Assembly (NCBI RefSeq): GCF_958979055.1
Contig: NC_084891.1
Coordinates: 21,764,001 to 21,828,000, forward strand
DNA: 64,000 nt
Source: Alnus glutinosa
Lineage: Eukaryota; Streptophyta; Magnoliopsida; Fagales; Betulaceae
Reading direction: 5' to 3'
Both the position numbers and the translations under genes were made by a program. Shown here piece after piece: positions 33,789 through 46,192 of this stretch (within the stretch, counting starts at the first letter, position 1; each line of letters begins with the position of its first letter). A model generated the notes under the pieces. It did not search any database. It was not told the DNA's origin and worked only from the letters and a program-made list of their open reading frames with translations.

Positions 33789-34843
33789 TCATTTGCCAGT
33801 CTCTCTGGCATCTGTCATCGCTACGAACACCTTCGTGACGTTGTTGTTGGACATGGCTTCACACGTCTTACGTTGTTGACGGACATTCAATCCAGTCTCA
33901 GGGGCCAATGTGCTTACTATGGCAATTGCGTCAATGACCCAATCTCGTCTATGGCCGGTGCTACAACCTACATCCCCAATGGATCCAACGGTCTCGGTCT
34001 TGATTAGCGTACGCTCAATGTGATCTGCGATGTCATAGAATTCCTTTGAGAGGTCATGCATAACCGCCTCTCCTTTCGACGACTGTTTGCTGCTGTGCAG
34101 CGACTGGTCTGTCGGGGAAGCAGCCCTCTTACCCCTCCTTTTGTGACTTCATGGGGGAGGCTGTTGGGGGTCGGTTAGGTCAATTATGGCCGGTGTGAGG
34201 TTCAGGTCGATGCATGCAATGTCGTCGCTGTCGGAACTTTCTGGGGGGGACCGTGTGCTAGCATATCTATACCGACCAGTTGCAGTTGACCCTACAAAGA
34301 TGTTGTTCAAGAGGGAGTAGTTTGCCGGTGCACCATTCCTAAATCTGTAATATTTACTTGTGTCGTATTGTTGCAACACATTGTGAATGTGTTAGGGGAT
34401 GAATAACGTTTGTCAAGTTCATAGACTAATTGCACAAATGATAGTGAGAGACTTACCCATTTCAGTTGTTCCCATTGACGCTCATCTAGTTCGACCGTGT
34501 TGTCCACCTCGTTCCAACCCACCCCAGTCGCAATGTTTCTGGTAAGGAGGTCAGTGAATTCCTTCCAGTTTTTCTTCAATTTCTCTATCTTCTTCTTAAC
34601 CTACTCTTGACTGTACTAGACGCCATCCCTTTCAATACGTTTGTTCAAATTCTTGGTGATGGTGGAGAAATGGCCCTTGAACAACTACCGCACACCTTTT
34701 GTGGCCATATCCAATAGTTCATAAACGAGTGCCAATTCATGGTCTTTGGTCCATTTTAAAGAACGGGGATTCGACTGTGCGGAGGATGGGGTTGGTACCG
34801 GGTGCTTCCTTGGGGACTTTCGTGGGGTAGTGACATATGCCAT
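33789..34843 (-). pseudogene. Harbinger ORF1 (Myb/SANT-like DNA-binding protein), decayed
   Basis: Starts MAYVTTPRKSPRKHPVPTPS, then LKWTKDHELALVYELLDMAT, a trihelix/Myb-like N-terminus, then VKKKIEKLKKNWKEFTDLLT and WNEVDNTVELDERQWEQLKW. An intron follows (donor GTAAGT at about 34456). The next part is LLQQYDTSKYYRFRNGAPAN, then the acidic Ser-rich SPPESSDSDDIACIDLNLTP. A stop after DMATKGVR and at least three more interrupt the frame. The C-terminal part (34061-33789) is predicted soluble helical. ORF1 normally binds the TIRs and partners the transposase. Confidence 0.75.
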
Positions 34844-37800
34844 CTATGAAAAGGTTTCATATGTATGTATAACAATTTTTAACACAATAGATGTTAAGAT
34901 GTAAATGACATGAAAACACATTACAAAGTTTAAAACAGATGACCAATCGTTGAAATATTGAACAGCATCATAACTTTTTAGTTGTCGGGCGTGGTCGTAA
35001 GAAGTACCGTGGGCGCTGGAGTGAACAATCACAAACACAAGTATACAATCAATTACAAATCACAAGTGTAGAACACAGTAGCTTAATTATGTGCACAAAG
35101 CTATAAAACAAATAGAATATAAAACAATATATTAACAACAACGCTATAAAACAAACATAATATATAGAAAACCTACCACTCAAGTATTTATTAGTTGTGG
35201 ACGAACAAAGCAGTTGCGGAGAAAATTAGTTGGTTTTGTGAACCCTAGTTAGAAATATTAGGAAGCATATGTAATTAAAGGATTTGAAGTACCTATCTTT
35301 GATGTTAAAACTTCTAGTGCTACATAAGAACATTACTTAATTCAACTCCAAACTTGAAACTCTTTGGTACTTAATAATCAGTACAAGACACAAAACCCTT
35401 ATAATATTATATTGGATGTCCATATATGAACATAACATGTCTATATGATGACAGTGCTGATTCGAACCAAAGCAGATCGTAAATCATGTTTTCTTTGTTC
35501 TTCCATAATACAAAATGCTCATGTTTTTACTCTATTGGAAATAGGACGGGATCATAGATATTACTTCTCTTCATGATCCAGCAAATGAAGGTGAAGGAAT
35601 TTTTGTTCATCTTTCTGTCTGCAAATATCACCTTCATGCTATTTAGTTTTTCCATGTAGTTCTCATATTAGAATCTAGCTAGTTATGTTGTATTGTTGTC
35701 TCATGAGCACTGAGACTGATTAAAAAAGATATTAATCAGCTATTATCCTTTCTTTAGATTTTGAGCATAAAATCTGTAACCTGTTGAATTCAAGCAAATT
35801 AATAAATATTTAACCTCTTGAAATCCAAATAAAATATTTTTCTTATTCACTTTTTTATTATTTTTTTTATGAACAACCGTCACTCCACTAAAAACTGGAA
35901 ACAAACCCCAAAGAAAAGGGGAACAAAACCACACCTAACAAAAAAGATTTTATTCGTAAGGTAAGAAAAAAAAAAATCTTTTTCCTATTTACTTTTTACT
36001 ATTCATTGTGGAACACTGATCATATGGCCTATAAACAGACCTCGTTATTGTAAAATAAAATCAATTCACTAAAAATATAGCCTAATCGAGAGTTTTCAAT
36101 AATGAACTCAATAATGAACATATATTGATCTCTAAGACTCAATCAGTTGAAAAAATTGCAATAATATATATTTTGACTTTCAAATTCATACATAAAATAT
36201 ACTCTTAAAAACGGGAAAATAATTTTCATTTTTATGATATCTCAAAACAATTTTTTTTTTTTTTTTAAATAAAAAAAAAAAAAAAAAAAAATACCCCCTA
36301 AACATATTAACAAACAAAGTCATTTTTTTTTTTTTTCTTGAGTTTGAGAGGATGTTAATGTAATTAATAACATGTTTGACTTTGTATTTTATAAACAAGA
36401 CTCATTTGTAATACATATTTAAGCAATCCAATATGCTATAAAATATTTCTCTATTCCTCCAAATATTGTTATGCATATTAATTGGATTGGAAGCATATAT
36501 ACATCAGCATGAGCAGCTCGTTCATTGTCTCAATAATCAAAGCTTCTTTTGACACAGAGAGTCACATGTATATTTAGTTGATGGAATTGATCATAATCAG
36601 TCTTATCATATCTCATTATCCTTTATTAACGTGGAAGAATTCAAATTGATTACGAAGATATTTATATAAATATAAAAAATATATAAAAGAGGGTAGGGAA
36701 AAGGAAAACGACGAAGCAATGGTAGAGACTAGACATAAGACATAAGACGTAAGACATAAGACATAAGACAGAAGAATGAGGTAATAATGTCAACGAAGAT
36801 GGGGGAGCGGGGACCCACGAGGAAAACAAATAAAATGATATATGCAACATAACTATCGGTCTCCATTGGCTTTCTCCATAGTAGTTGCAGAGTAGGAAAG
36901 AGCAACTAAGAACATGGACAATAGAAAGACACAAATAGAATCAATTCCATTACCACCTAAAACGACCCAATTAAAGTGAAGTCATGGCATTGAAGCTGGC
37001 CAGAAATGTTATTTTGTACTTTAAAGTGAAGTCACCAATAAACAAGTTAATTCGCGAAATACCAAAATCATGAGGAAGAGTAACCCAGAAAGAGATGAAC
37101 CGAAAAGAATAAATTAGCTACACACCTGTGAACGTGATTTGGTAGTTGGACCCGTGGTTGCAGAAGTCGTCGACCGTCGGGCCAGGCATGCATCGCTGAA
37201 GGCAAAGCACTTGGTTTCCCATGCAAACCAAAATCCCTTCGACCCACTATGCATCGATGCCGGCTGTTGCTACCTTGTGGAAGAGCTTAGATCCATTTAT
37301 AGGCAAATAAAAGAAGATTGCAAAAATCACAATACCAAGGTTGGTTCGCACGATCTAATGGGGGACTAGATTGAAATGACCGGGGATGAGAAAAACGGTT
37401 GGAGCGTATCGTACGATGACTGACTGAGAATCCCAGAGTAGTTGAGGCATAAATGTAGGAGACGCTGGGTAGTTGATGGACTTACCTGTATATTGATGGA
37501 GGTAGACAAATGCAATAGTGTGAGAGGTTTGGGGAGAGGCACTTAGACGGAAGGAGATGGATTCGCTCAGTCCGTTCACTTTGGGGTGCATAACTTTTAG
37601 GGGCATGAGGGTCTAGGCACTATGCAGGGAAATATGGATTGCAAGAATGGAGAAGGAAATGAGGGGTAAAAGTAGGAATTAGCACTTGCATAAAGTTATG
37701 TGAGAGATCAGGAGTTGGATACGAGAGCAGGTTGTAAATTTTTTGATTTTTTGGGTTGGGGGTAAAATGCGTATTAAAAAAATGAAGTTTCGGACATGTT

Positions 37801-37891
37801 TCTGTTTGAATTTCTTACCTGTTACACCATACTACGGGGGAAAGGGTCGAAGGGGGAGAGGGGAGGGGAGAGTGGTTTACTAAACAAGACC
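34844..37891. other. Right (5') region of the Harbinger element
   Basis: About 3 kb upstream of ORF1, AT-rich, with A/T homopolymers near 36250-36330. (GACATAA)x6 lies at 36732-36773, followed by a less AT-rich part (37120-37890) leading into the right TIR. No protein was recognised; an open frame at 37139-37369 has no known domain. Confidence 0.5.
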
Positions 37892-37894
37892 GTT

Positions 37895-38666
37895 AATTTT
37901 GAAATTAATAAAAAGTGATGATGTGATATAAAGTAAAAAAAATTGATATAAAAAAGTGAAAAAATTTTATATTGTAGTAAATTTTTTTATTTGAATAGTA
38001 AAGATAATGGAAATCGACATTCTTAAAAGATATGAAGGGCCATTTAATGCAAATCAAACAATTTCTCAATTTCTACAATCTTTGGACAACCAAATCTATC
38101 CAGCTTGAAGAAAAACGGATATCAAAAGATACCATCAACAAATACAAAGATCTCACAGAGCTTAGTAATCCTTCACAAACTGGACTTGATCCATCAATCT
38201 GGTCCTAATTCAACCCATTTACATATCTAAAAACAACTAGTATACATCCTATCCACTACCATCATCCAAAACTCCTGCATTATAGAGCAACAAATGTTAT
38301 GGCATTTCAAATCATTATCAGTCTCTAGGAAAAGAACATTCTCTCTACTTAATGATACTGCATAATAACAAAAATTCCCACATCTAATATAGTTGGCTAT
38401 TGTCTCATAACTACTGAATTCTTGAGCAAATCCCAGAGTTCAGTATCCCATCAAAGAATGAATCTATGAACTGAATCAAATGAAAGCATTATTACAAAGA
38501 AAAAAAAAAAGGCTTAAATTACATATTCACATATTCAATAAAATTCCAATGCCACGGAAAAATCACAAACTTCATCTACAGATTTCAAATTGACAGTCGA
38601 GAAAGAAAGTTTGGCAAGCTAATCTCTCCAGCCCGAGTTCCTAATCCTCACAAACTCCATGAACAC
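37895..38666. other. Intergenic DNA
   Basis: No gene recognised between the Harbinger right flank and the copia LTR remnant. Confidence 0.35.
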
Positions 38667-39148
38667 TGTAAGGGATATAATATAGTGGGCCTTTAACGGG
38701 TTAATTAGGTTAGTGGGCCTTTAATCTAATGAGCTTTTGTTTGTAAATAAGTTAGTTTTGCTGGGCTTTTTACTTTGTAATTTTGTTAAGGTGTTGGGCT
38801 TTATTGTAAGTAAGATAAAGAGTGAAGTAGGGAGCAAATAAAGATAAGCAAGTGATGAAGGGGCAATAGCAGAAAACTCTAAAAGATGAGCTGGCAATAT
38901 TCTGTTAGCAATCGATTGGATTTATAAGAACCCAACCAGCAGAGACTGAAAGGAGAGAAAAAGAATATTGATGCTGAACCGTTCCCCGGAGAGTTGGGCC
39001 TATCGAAGTGCCCTTTCTTGGAGAGTTTAGGCCTCTCGAAGTGCCTTTATCCAGTATTTTACCGAATTCCATCCACACTCATCATCTTCTTCATTTATTT
39101 CCACCATTTCTGCAACTTGAATGTTCCACTACCACTGAGTACATTACA
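38667..39148 (+). mobile_element. Copia LTR remnant followed by a primer-binding site
   Basis: Begins TGTAAGGGATATAATATAGT and ends GAGTACATTACA. It is followed by TTAGTATCAGAGCC, which matches the initiator-Met primer-binding site of plant copia elements apart from one base. About 480 bp. The internal part fades out after about 39300 and no second LTR was found, so it is a broken fossil. Confidence 0.7.
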
Positions 39149-40525
39149 ATTAGTATCAGAGCCTACAATTCTTCATTTTCCTCTTATCACGTATACAACA
39201 AAAACAACAACATTGCAATTCAAATATACATTAGCTTTTGCAGACTAATGTTCTTTCAATCAAAAGCTGGAGCAATGCACTATTCTTCTGTAGAAGAATG
39301 TTTTGCAAAGTTTCTTTAGAAGATTAACTCATCATGCACAATGCTACTCCAAAACAGGATACCTACACTGCACTAGCTTTATCTCACGGGCAATGACATT
39401 GACTGTTTGTTAGTCATTCTTATCGAAAAAAAAACCCAAAATTACACTAGCAGAGATGAGTAAGTCATATATTTAAATACATGGTGAAAAAGAAAAAGAA
39501 AAAGAAAAGAAAAAAAACGAAATTGCAATAACCTAAACTATAGGCTTCTCAAGTTTTTATTTTGGCCAGTAAACTTCTCAAGCTAAGTTTCCTACTACGG
39601 GGCAAATTACCCACAGTCAAACCCATTACCCTGCCCATCTATTTTTGTGAACCTTAGTCATCGTACTTTAATTGAAACACGTGATAAACTTGAGAAGACT
39701 CGCACCAATCATTTCCCCAGAAATCCTCAAGGAAAGATCTATGATGCTTGCACCTGGTTCACAGAAAACATGTATGAACACCTTGAAGCCAATATCCGTA
39801 ATCAAACCAAGTAATTAATGTAAAACAACCGACAAAGAACGTATTTTCCTTCTTTCTTCTTTGCCTCGGCAAAAGAAGAGAACTTTAAACTTTGCTTTCC
39901 CTAATAGTGAACCGAAAATAAAGTACAATGAATCAATGTGGAAACAACTGTTTAAAAAAAAACAAAAAAAAATCCAACAAAACAGACATTGGCACTCATC
40001 AAACCAATTACCCTCCGTTTGAATCCTCGTGAGAACTATGGAATAGAAAGAACAATTGCAAACTTGTTCAAGAAAGGAACCCGATTTCTTGAGCAATACA
40101 GCACTTTCCTTTCACCTACTCTAGCTTTAAAGGCTCCAACGTGCAGCACCCAAGTTTTTTCTCATGCATTATACATGACAAAGGACTTGAGGAACACATG
40201 GCATAAAGGAGTTCTTTCACATAATCATTTAAACAGAGCTTTATTAATGAAATTTGGTGCTAAACAACAGCAATCTAGTGATAAGAACTTAACTTTCTAC
40301 TCTCAATTTGCATTTTCCTCATCAGCAAACAAACAAAACCCATCATAGGAAAAATTAAAAGAATTGAGCATACAAGCACATAAAAATCTAAACAAACATA
40401 TCTGCATATTATATCTGAAACTATACATTAAACAGAGGAAAAAAGCGAAAAAGAAGAAGAAGAAAACAAGAATCACAATTGGTACAAAATCTTTAAGTTT
40501 CCAGAACTTACAATAATTACAAGCC
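39149..40525. other. Copia internal remnant and 3' flank of the RING-H2 gene
   Basis: The first ~150 bases belong to the copia remnant. Toward 40525 it is the 3' untranslated region of the minus-strand RING gene. AATAAA on the minus strand at 40245-40240, about 280 bases past the stop, is a plausible poly(A) signal. No other gene seen. Confidence 0.4.
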
Positions 40526-41062
40526 CTACCAAACCCCCCAGGACTGCTTATCCTCGTCCTCCAAACCCAACATCGAACCCTTCGTTGCCGCATTTAATCG
40601 AACACGAGCCCGGCAAATCGGACAGGCGGCGACCTTGACGAGCCACGAGTCCAAGCATCTCTTGTGGAAGACGTGACCGCAAGCGGCGAGCTTCCTGCAG
40701 CACTGGCCGTCCCTGAAAGCGTCGAGGCAGACCACGCATTCATCTCCTTCTACGGGGCCGTTCTTCCGGACGGTCTTCTTCAATCTGAAGTGGGGGAGGG
40801 TGTTGAGGTCTGCGGGGGGGAGCCCAGAAGACGGGGTGTTGGAGGGGAGAGAAGTGCGGCGGTGGCGCTGGCGGTGGGAGGAGAGGGACAGGTGGAGGAG
40901 CAGCAAACCGGCGGAGGCGAGGCCGAGGAAGAGGAAGAAGAGGGTGGTGAGGAGGATCATTATGATGGCCTTCAGGAGGAGCGACAGGAATTTCGGGTTT
41001 GCTTTTGACGGTGGTTGTACCACCGGTGGTGTTTGGTTGCGGTAGTCGTGATCAGGAGGCAT
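40526..41062 (-). CDS. RING-H2 finger protein, ATL family (ATL56-like)
   Basis: Intact single-exon gene of 178 codons, as usual for ATL E3 ubiquitin ligases. A Pro-rich N-terminus is followed by one membrane segment (about residues 27-58). Next comes a GLD-region variant (DLNTLPHF, 85-92), then a canonical RING-H2 with C109-x2-C112-x15-C128-x-H130-x2-H133-x2-C136-x10-C147-x2-C150. Trp140 and Pro148 sit at the E2-contact positions. The C-terminal tail is short and acidic and ends in WGVW. It should act at a membrane, transferring ubiquitin from an E2 to unknown targets. The coding part is GC-rich against AT-rich flanks. A (GA)n run at about 41132-41154 lies in the presumed leader. The resemblance to ATL56 is from memory of its layout. 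Confidence 0.9.
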   Translation of the reverse strand: MPPDHDYRNQTPPVVQPPSKANPKFLSLLLKAIIMILLTTLFFLFLGLASAGLLLLHLSLSSHRQRHRRTSLPSNTPSSGLPPADLNTLPHFRLKKTVRKNGPVEGDECVVCLDAFRDGQCCRKLAACGHVFHKRCLDSWLVKVAACPICRARVRLNAATKGSMLGLEDEDKQSWGVW

Positions 41063-42985
41063 GGAGATTCACCGACTGTTAGAGATCAGAGAAAAATGGA
41101 AGAGAAACAGAGGGGCCTGTCTGAGATATTTGTGAGAGAGAGAGAGAGAGAGAGAAGCATAGGAATGTGTACCAGATAGAAGAATCTATGGGCTTGTCCG
41201 GGGGTAAAGTTAGACGCTATCGTCACCTTCAATTTTGTTGACCACTTCTTTTTCAAGAATTTAGCTAATTTTGATGGTATTTAAAGATAGTGTATGTAAA
41301 CTCTCTAAATAAATTTAATATTAAGCATATTTTTTCTAAAAAAAAAATAATAATTAATATGTAATCATGTTTGTCGTTAAATACACAAACTTTAAATTAT
41401 GGCCGCCGTCTATTTTATTTGAAACAGAAATAACCATATTCCTTGAAAATGTAACATTTTTGAATTTTTAAGAACACTCGGGAACGAATACAAATTTGAT
41501 AGAATTTTCGGAAATATAATACTTTCAGGTTCTGTTTATTTTAAGTATCATGTAACAATTATTTATTCTTTTTAAAATATTTTTATATTTCTTTCTAATT
41601 GTTTGTTTGACGATTAAATATTTGAGATGTGTTATACATTATTCTCTGGTCTTTTTTGTCAACATGACACTGTCAATCTATCTTTAGATAAATTTTAATT
41701 GAAAATAAAATAAAATAAAAATTTAATAGTGAATTGACAATGCTACATTAGTGAGAAATGATAAAAAAAAATGACAAAAAAAAATATAAAATAGCATATA
41801 TCTAGATATTTAGAAATCACGTTTGAAGATTATATCCACCGACGGTGACGTTAAACTTTAGGTTGAAATAATTGGTTGATTGAAATGACCATTTTACAAG
41901 CGGTCACGTTAAAATCATATCATGTTATGTATATTCATAATTACATGGATTAACTACTTAAGTACATAAGTAATTAGTATATGGTTTATTAATTATGGAC
42001 TATAGTTAATATGTAAGCATAAGTAACTAGGTTAGATGTTATATATTTAATTAAATGGGTTAGTATGCTTAAATTATTACGTATATGATATCTTATATTT
42101 TTATTTATGCATATTTTTTTTTAAATCAATCATTGAATTTGTACAAATTTAATGATTGATTTAAAAAATAGATGTACAAAAAATTTATGTGTATCAGGTC
42201 TCGTATACATCTCTTTTTAAAATCTACTATTCAGATCAAATAATTAACTTAAAAAAGAAATATACAAAAATACATATATGTATTAGGTCTCGTGTAGCTA
42301 TACCATATTGTGTATAACAACCTTACATTTATATAGGATGTAATTTTTTTATACTTATATATGTGTGTGTCAGTGTGTAACATATATAGCATACATATTA
42401 CTTAATAAGTAATAAATATACTTATAAGATAATTTACTCCATACAATTAAGTTCTGTCAACTGACTTAACATATTCTATTAGTGTGATACTGACTTAAAT
42501 AGGACACGTACCAAAATTTTATTAGATCTGGCATGTCAATATGACAGATCTGTTATATTAGTAGACATAATTTAATTATAGGGAGTAAATTATTTTTTTT
42601 GATATGAACAGCTATTATCTCAATTCATAATACTACATAAAACTAATTACAAATCAAATAAACAAGATGAACTAGTTTTACATTTTTCCGTAAAATAAAT
42701 GCAGTACACAAATCTTTCCAACCTTTTGTTTCCTTTAGGCAAGCAGGAAAGTCATACACCTTTTTAATATGGTTCTTCATTTCAATAATTTTTTTTTTTT
42801 TTTTTTGTTAAGTCATTTCAATAATAATTACATACGAAAACTCTTTGCAATTGTGTATATCAATCGCAATTTATACATAATAATAATAATAATAATAATA
42901 ATAATATAGCTCTACAAGTAGGTTACATCTTTTTTTACGGTCTTTATGCATTTACATGAAAAACCGTGACCCTACCATATAAAAA
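41063..42985. other. Intergenic DNA including the RING gene promoter
   Basis: AT-rich. (GA)n is near 41132-41154 and (ATA)n near 42880-42905. At about 42125-42180 a short inverted repeat pairs TTAAATCAATCATT with AATGATTGATTTAA. No gene recognised. Confidence 0.4.
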
Positions 42986-43459
42986 ATGGATAATTGCACC
43001 GTTAGTCCCTGTGGTATGCTATAATTATTTTTCACTCCCTATGGTTTAAAAAGTTTATAAGAGGTTCATGTGCTATGCAATAATTACAAATCGATCCCTA
43101 GTGTCAAATTCTATTAAATTTTTTAACAGATTCCATCAAATACTACGTCAGCACCACGTGTCGCCAATAAGATGGCAACACGTGTCCATCTTAATAAAAA
43201 ATATAAATTTATTAAAACATAAATAAATATACTTATTTTTTTTAAAAAAAATTAAAATACAAAAAAAAAAAAAAAAAAAAAAGTAGCAGCCACCCCTTTG
43301 GGGGGTGGCTCAGTGGCCGGAGGTGGCCATCGGGCCACCCCTGGATCTTAAAGGGGTGGCCCGAAGGCCACCCCCATGCAACTGGGGGTGGCGCATTGGC
43401 TGGGGGCGGCCAAGCCACCCCCAAAGGGGTGGCTGCTACTTTTTTTTTTTTTTTTTTTA

Positions 43460-43490
<31 letters not shown>

Positions 43491-43735
43491 TATTTATTTA
43501 TTTTTTAATAAATTTTTATTTTTTTTATTAAGATAGACACGTGTCGCCATCTTATTGGCAACACGTGGCGCTGACATGTAGAGCTAACAGATTCCGTCAA
43601 AATGGTGGACGGAAAATTGACCCAGAGAGTAAAACGTAATTATTGCATAGCACAGGGACCTCCCATGAACTTTTTAAACCATAAGGAGTGAAAAATAATT
43701 ATGGCATATCATAGTAACCAACGGTGCAATTACCC
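42986..43735. mobile_element. Foldback MULE-type MITE, member 2, with GC-rich palindrome core
   Basis: The ends are GGATAATTGCACCGTTAGTC and, as reverse complement, GGGGTAATTGCACCGTTGG. About 110 bases of each arm pair, and the inner arms pair too (CACGTGTCGCCAATAAGATG with CATCTTATTGGCAACACGTG). TATAAAAAAT flanks both ends, a 10-bp duplication consistent with Mutator-like elements. The core (43283-43440) is GC-rich and itself bounded by AGTAGCAGCCACCCCTTTGG and its complement. No transposase. Confidence 0.82.
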
Positions 43736-45001
43736 CTATAAAAAATGACCATTTAACAAAAAGTCTTTGATTTAAATTAAAGGCCAACCTGCTTTACAAA
43801 ATTGTCCACTTATTTTTAACTTCTCACAATTTATCATTCTGCTATTTATCAAATTTGTCTAATAAATAATAATATGAAAACATTTAAACCATTTGATTTG
43901 AAAAAAAAAAAAATTGTTTGAGATTTGATGAAATTCAAACTAGTTTTGTACTTTCGTTTACACACTGTCTCTTGTAAAAGGCTGTCTGCTCTTCCCTCCT
44001 TCCTTTCTTCGCCATAATCTTCATGTTTTCTTCTTCACCATCATTTCTTTGTTCATTTTCTTCTTCTTATTTTTTCTAGTCTTTTATTTAGGTTATTAGT
44101 GGTTAGATCTATTGAAAATCACAACCTCTACCACCCGCGAGCACCTCCTCCTCCATTGCCGGCTTCTACTCAACCATCTACCTTTCTCGAGCGTATGCCC
44201 CATGCACCGTTGTGGTGCATGTGTGTTAAACAAGCTGCTGCTTCTTTTGATCTCCTCCATCACAATACTTATGACTCTCATTTGTGAAGCTTTTTTGATC
44301 TACCAAAAATTTGAAATCCAGATCTGGACCTCAAAAGTATCAAATTTTGATAGTTCTTTGTTCCCACCTCCATAGATGGTGTCTCATTCGTCGCTATACA
44401 ACTACCTTTTAATCTCTCTAAATCTTTTATAAGCTGATCAGGAGCTAATTTAAAATAAGTTTTATTTGTTGGTACCCACAACATTCACCATAGGCCGCTA
44501 CAACCAGTTTTATACATCATAAAAAGGGCCCTTGAGAATACTAAACTTAAAACCTGAAAATTTTCAAGCTACGTCTGCGTATTGGCTTTTCCAAATTTAT
44601 GAATCCGGCGCGCTATAGGTCATATTGCTCGCATTTCTAGGGCTCGTTTTCTTCCTGTGCTGTTATAGCTATAAAATTAAACTGTAAGTTCATGGTTCAA
44701 TAAGTAAAAACTCTCCATTAGACTGTGTGTTTGACGTGAGCCCATTTGTTTTGATAAAACTTCTCTCTTGTTTTAACCGACCATCCTCATAAATCAAGGT
44801 AAACTTTATTTAAAAATAAATGTTTAACTTTCTCAAAAGGATATAATTATTTTTCAAACTGGATTAGAGGAAAATTTACATGGGAGAGGCATTATTGAGG
44901 CACATATTTTTTTAATATACTTAATAGAGTATCTCACCGTCAACTCATCTCTTCTTCTAACAAATTAAATTATGATTTATCCAACGCTTCATTGTGGAGT
45001 A

Positions 45002-45092
<91 letters not shown>

Positions 45093-45165
45093 CTTTTGAT
45101 AGCTTCTTCTTTTTTTCTTTTTTTTTTTTTCATTTATAGAAGAATATTAAGTCATTGCAGTTGAA

Positions 45166-45612
45166 TATATAAAAATCTTGGGCAGGTCTTCAAGTTGTCC
45201 TGTTTTGTAAGAAAATTGGTTTGTATGATATAGTTATGGAAGGAGATGCTCTTCAAGTAGTCAAATAGATCAATTCGACTAATCCTACGTTGAGTAGGTA
45301 TGGATACTACATCGATGCCATTAAGACCGAAATAAGACCCCTCCGGTCTTACTCTATTGTTCATGTGCAAAGAGAGGAGAGGCCAATTATGCTGTTCATA
45401 TCTTAGCCAAATTGGCTGTAACACAAGTCCTAGACACAACATGGCTGGAAGAAATTTTACCTTTTTATCTAAGATGTGGTTTGTAAGGATTAAGGAACTA
45501 GTTATCCCTATTTCTTGATTCTTTGTTCTCTTTCTTGATCCTTTATTTTTACAAGGATTCATTAATAATATAAATGAGTATTTTGTTAAAAGAAAAAAAA
45601 GAAAAAAAAGAA
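45166..45612 (+). mobile_element. LINE-type RNase H fragment with A-rich tail (unit A)
   Basis: GLQVVLFCKKIGLYDIVMEG, then TNPTLSRYGYYIDAIKTE and SYSIVHVQREERP, resemble the RNase H domain at the 3' end of plant non-LTR elements. It is followed by untranslated sequence and an AAAGAAAAAAAAG tail. It contains stops. Same insertion as at 52406, so it predates the A/B duplication. Confidence 0.6.
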
Positions 45613-45667
45613 AGAAAGTAGAACATAGACCATACAGCTTTTGTTTCCGTGTTTTTTATTTTAATTT

Positions 45668-46192
45668 TATAATTAAACTATTAGTCTTTGGGGTCGGTCT
45701 AAATTACAAATCATTCCTTGTGGTACAAAAAGTTCATAGAGGGTTCCTGTGGTAAACTGTAATTACGAATCACTTCTTGAACCTGTTTTCCGTCCACCAA
45801 GTTAACAGATTCCGTTAGTTTCTCACGTCATACTTAATAAGAAATTGACACATGGCTAACCCAGGCCTAAGGGAGGCCATGCGTCACCCCCCAGACGTGG
45901 TCGGGCTACTCCCGAAATCACTTCTTTGTTATTTTCAATTTTTTTTTAAAAAAGAAAGTAAAAAAAATTTAAAGTTTTATTTATTTATATTTTTTTATTG
46001 TAATGAACACGTGTCGATTTTTTATTGGGTATGATGTGGCAATTTAACGAAATTTATTAACTTCGTGGACGAAAATTAAATTTAAGAAGTGATTTATAAT
46101 TATAGTTTACTCCATAAATTCTCTATAAATTTTTTGTACAATAGTAAGTAATTTTATAATTTAAACTAACTCTAAAACTAATAATACAATTA
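45668..46192. mobile_element. MULE-type MITE, member 3 (unit A)
   Basis: Same family as 7833 and 42986: left arm AATTAAACTATTAGTCTTTG, right arm ending CTAATAATACAATTAT, with inner arms including ACAAAAAGTTCATAGAGGG. A weak GC-rich core lies near 45865-45915. Confidence 0.65.

Larger units (their letters stand above)
29142..37891 (-). mobile_element. PIF/Harbinger DNA transposon, 8.75 kb, with cargo genes
   Basis: The left end GGCCCTGTTTAGTAAACCAC and the reverse complement of the right end GGTCTTGTTTAGTAAACCAC are inverted repeats. GTT flanks both ends (29139-29141 and 37892-37894), a 3-bp duplication of the expected size though not the usual TWA. Subterminal sequence is also shared (TTTTACCCCCAACCCAAAAA near both ends). 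Reading from the right end it holds Myb-like ORF1 (34843-33789), a DDE transposase (33570-32045) and, on the opposite strand and convergent, a GRF zinc-finger gene (31065-31619) and a kinase exon (30154-30290). Both transposition genes carry stops or frameshifts, so it is non-functional but structurally complete. Confidence 0.88.

Noticed and set aside
37139-37369. 76-codon plus-strand frame near the Harbinger right end
   Set aside because: No recognisable domain, no splice partner, and the opposite strand is equally open. Not enough support for a gene.
40664-41045. Plus-strand ORFs opposite the RING-H2 gene
   Set aside because: Antisense shadows of a clear RING-H2 coding sequence.
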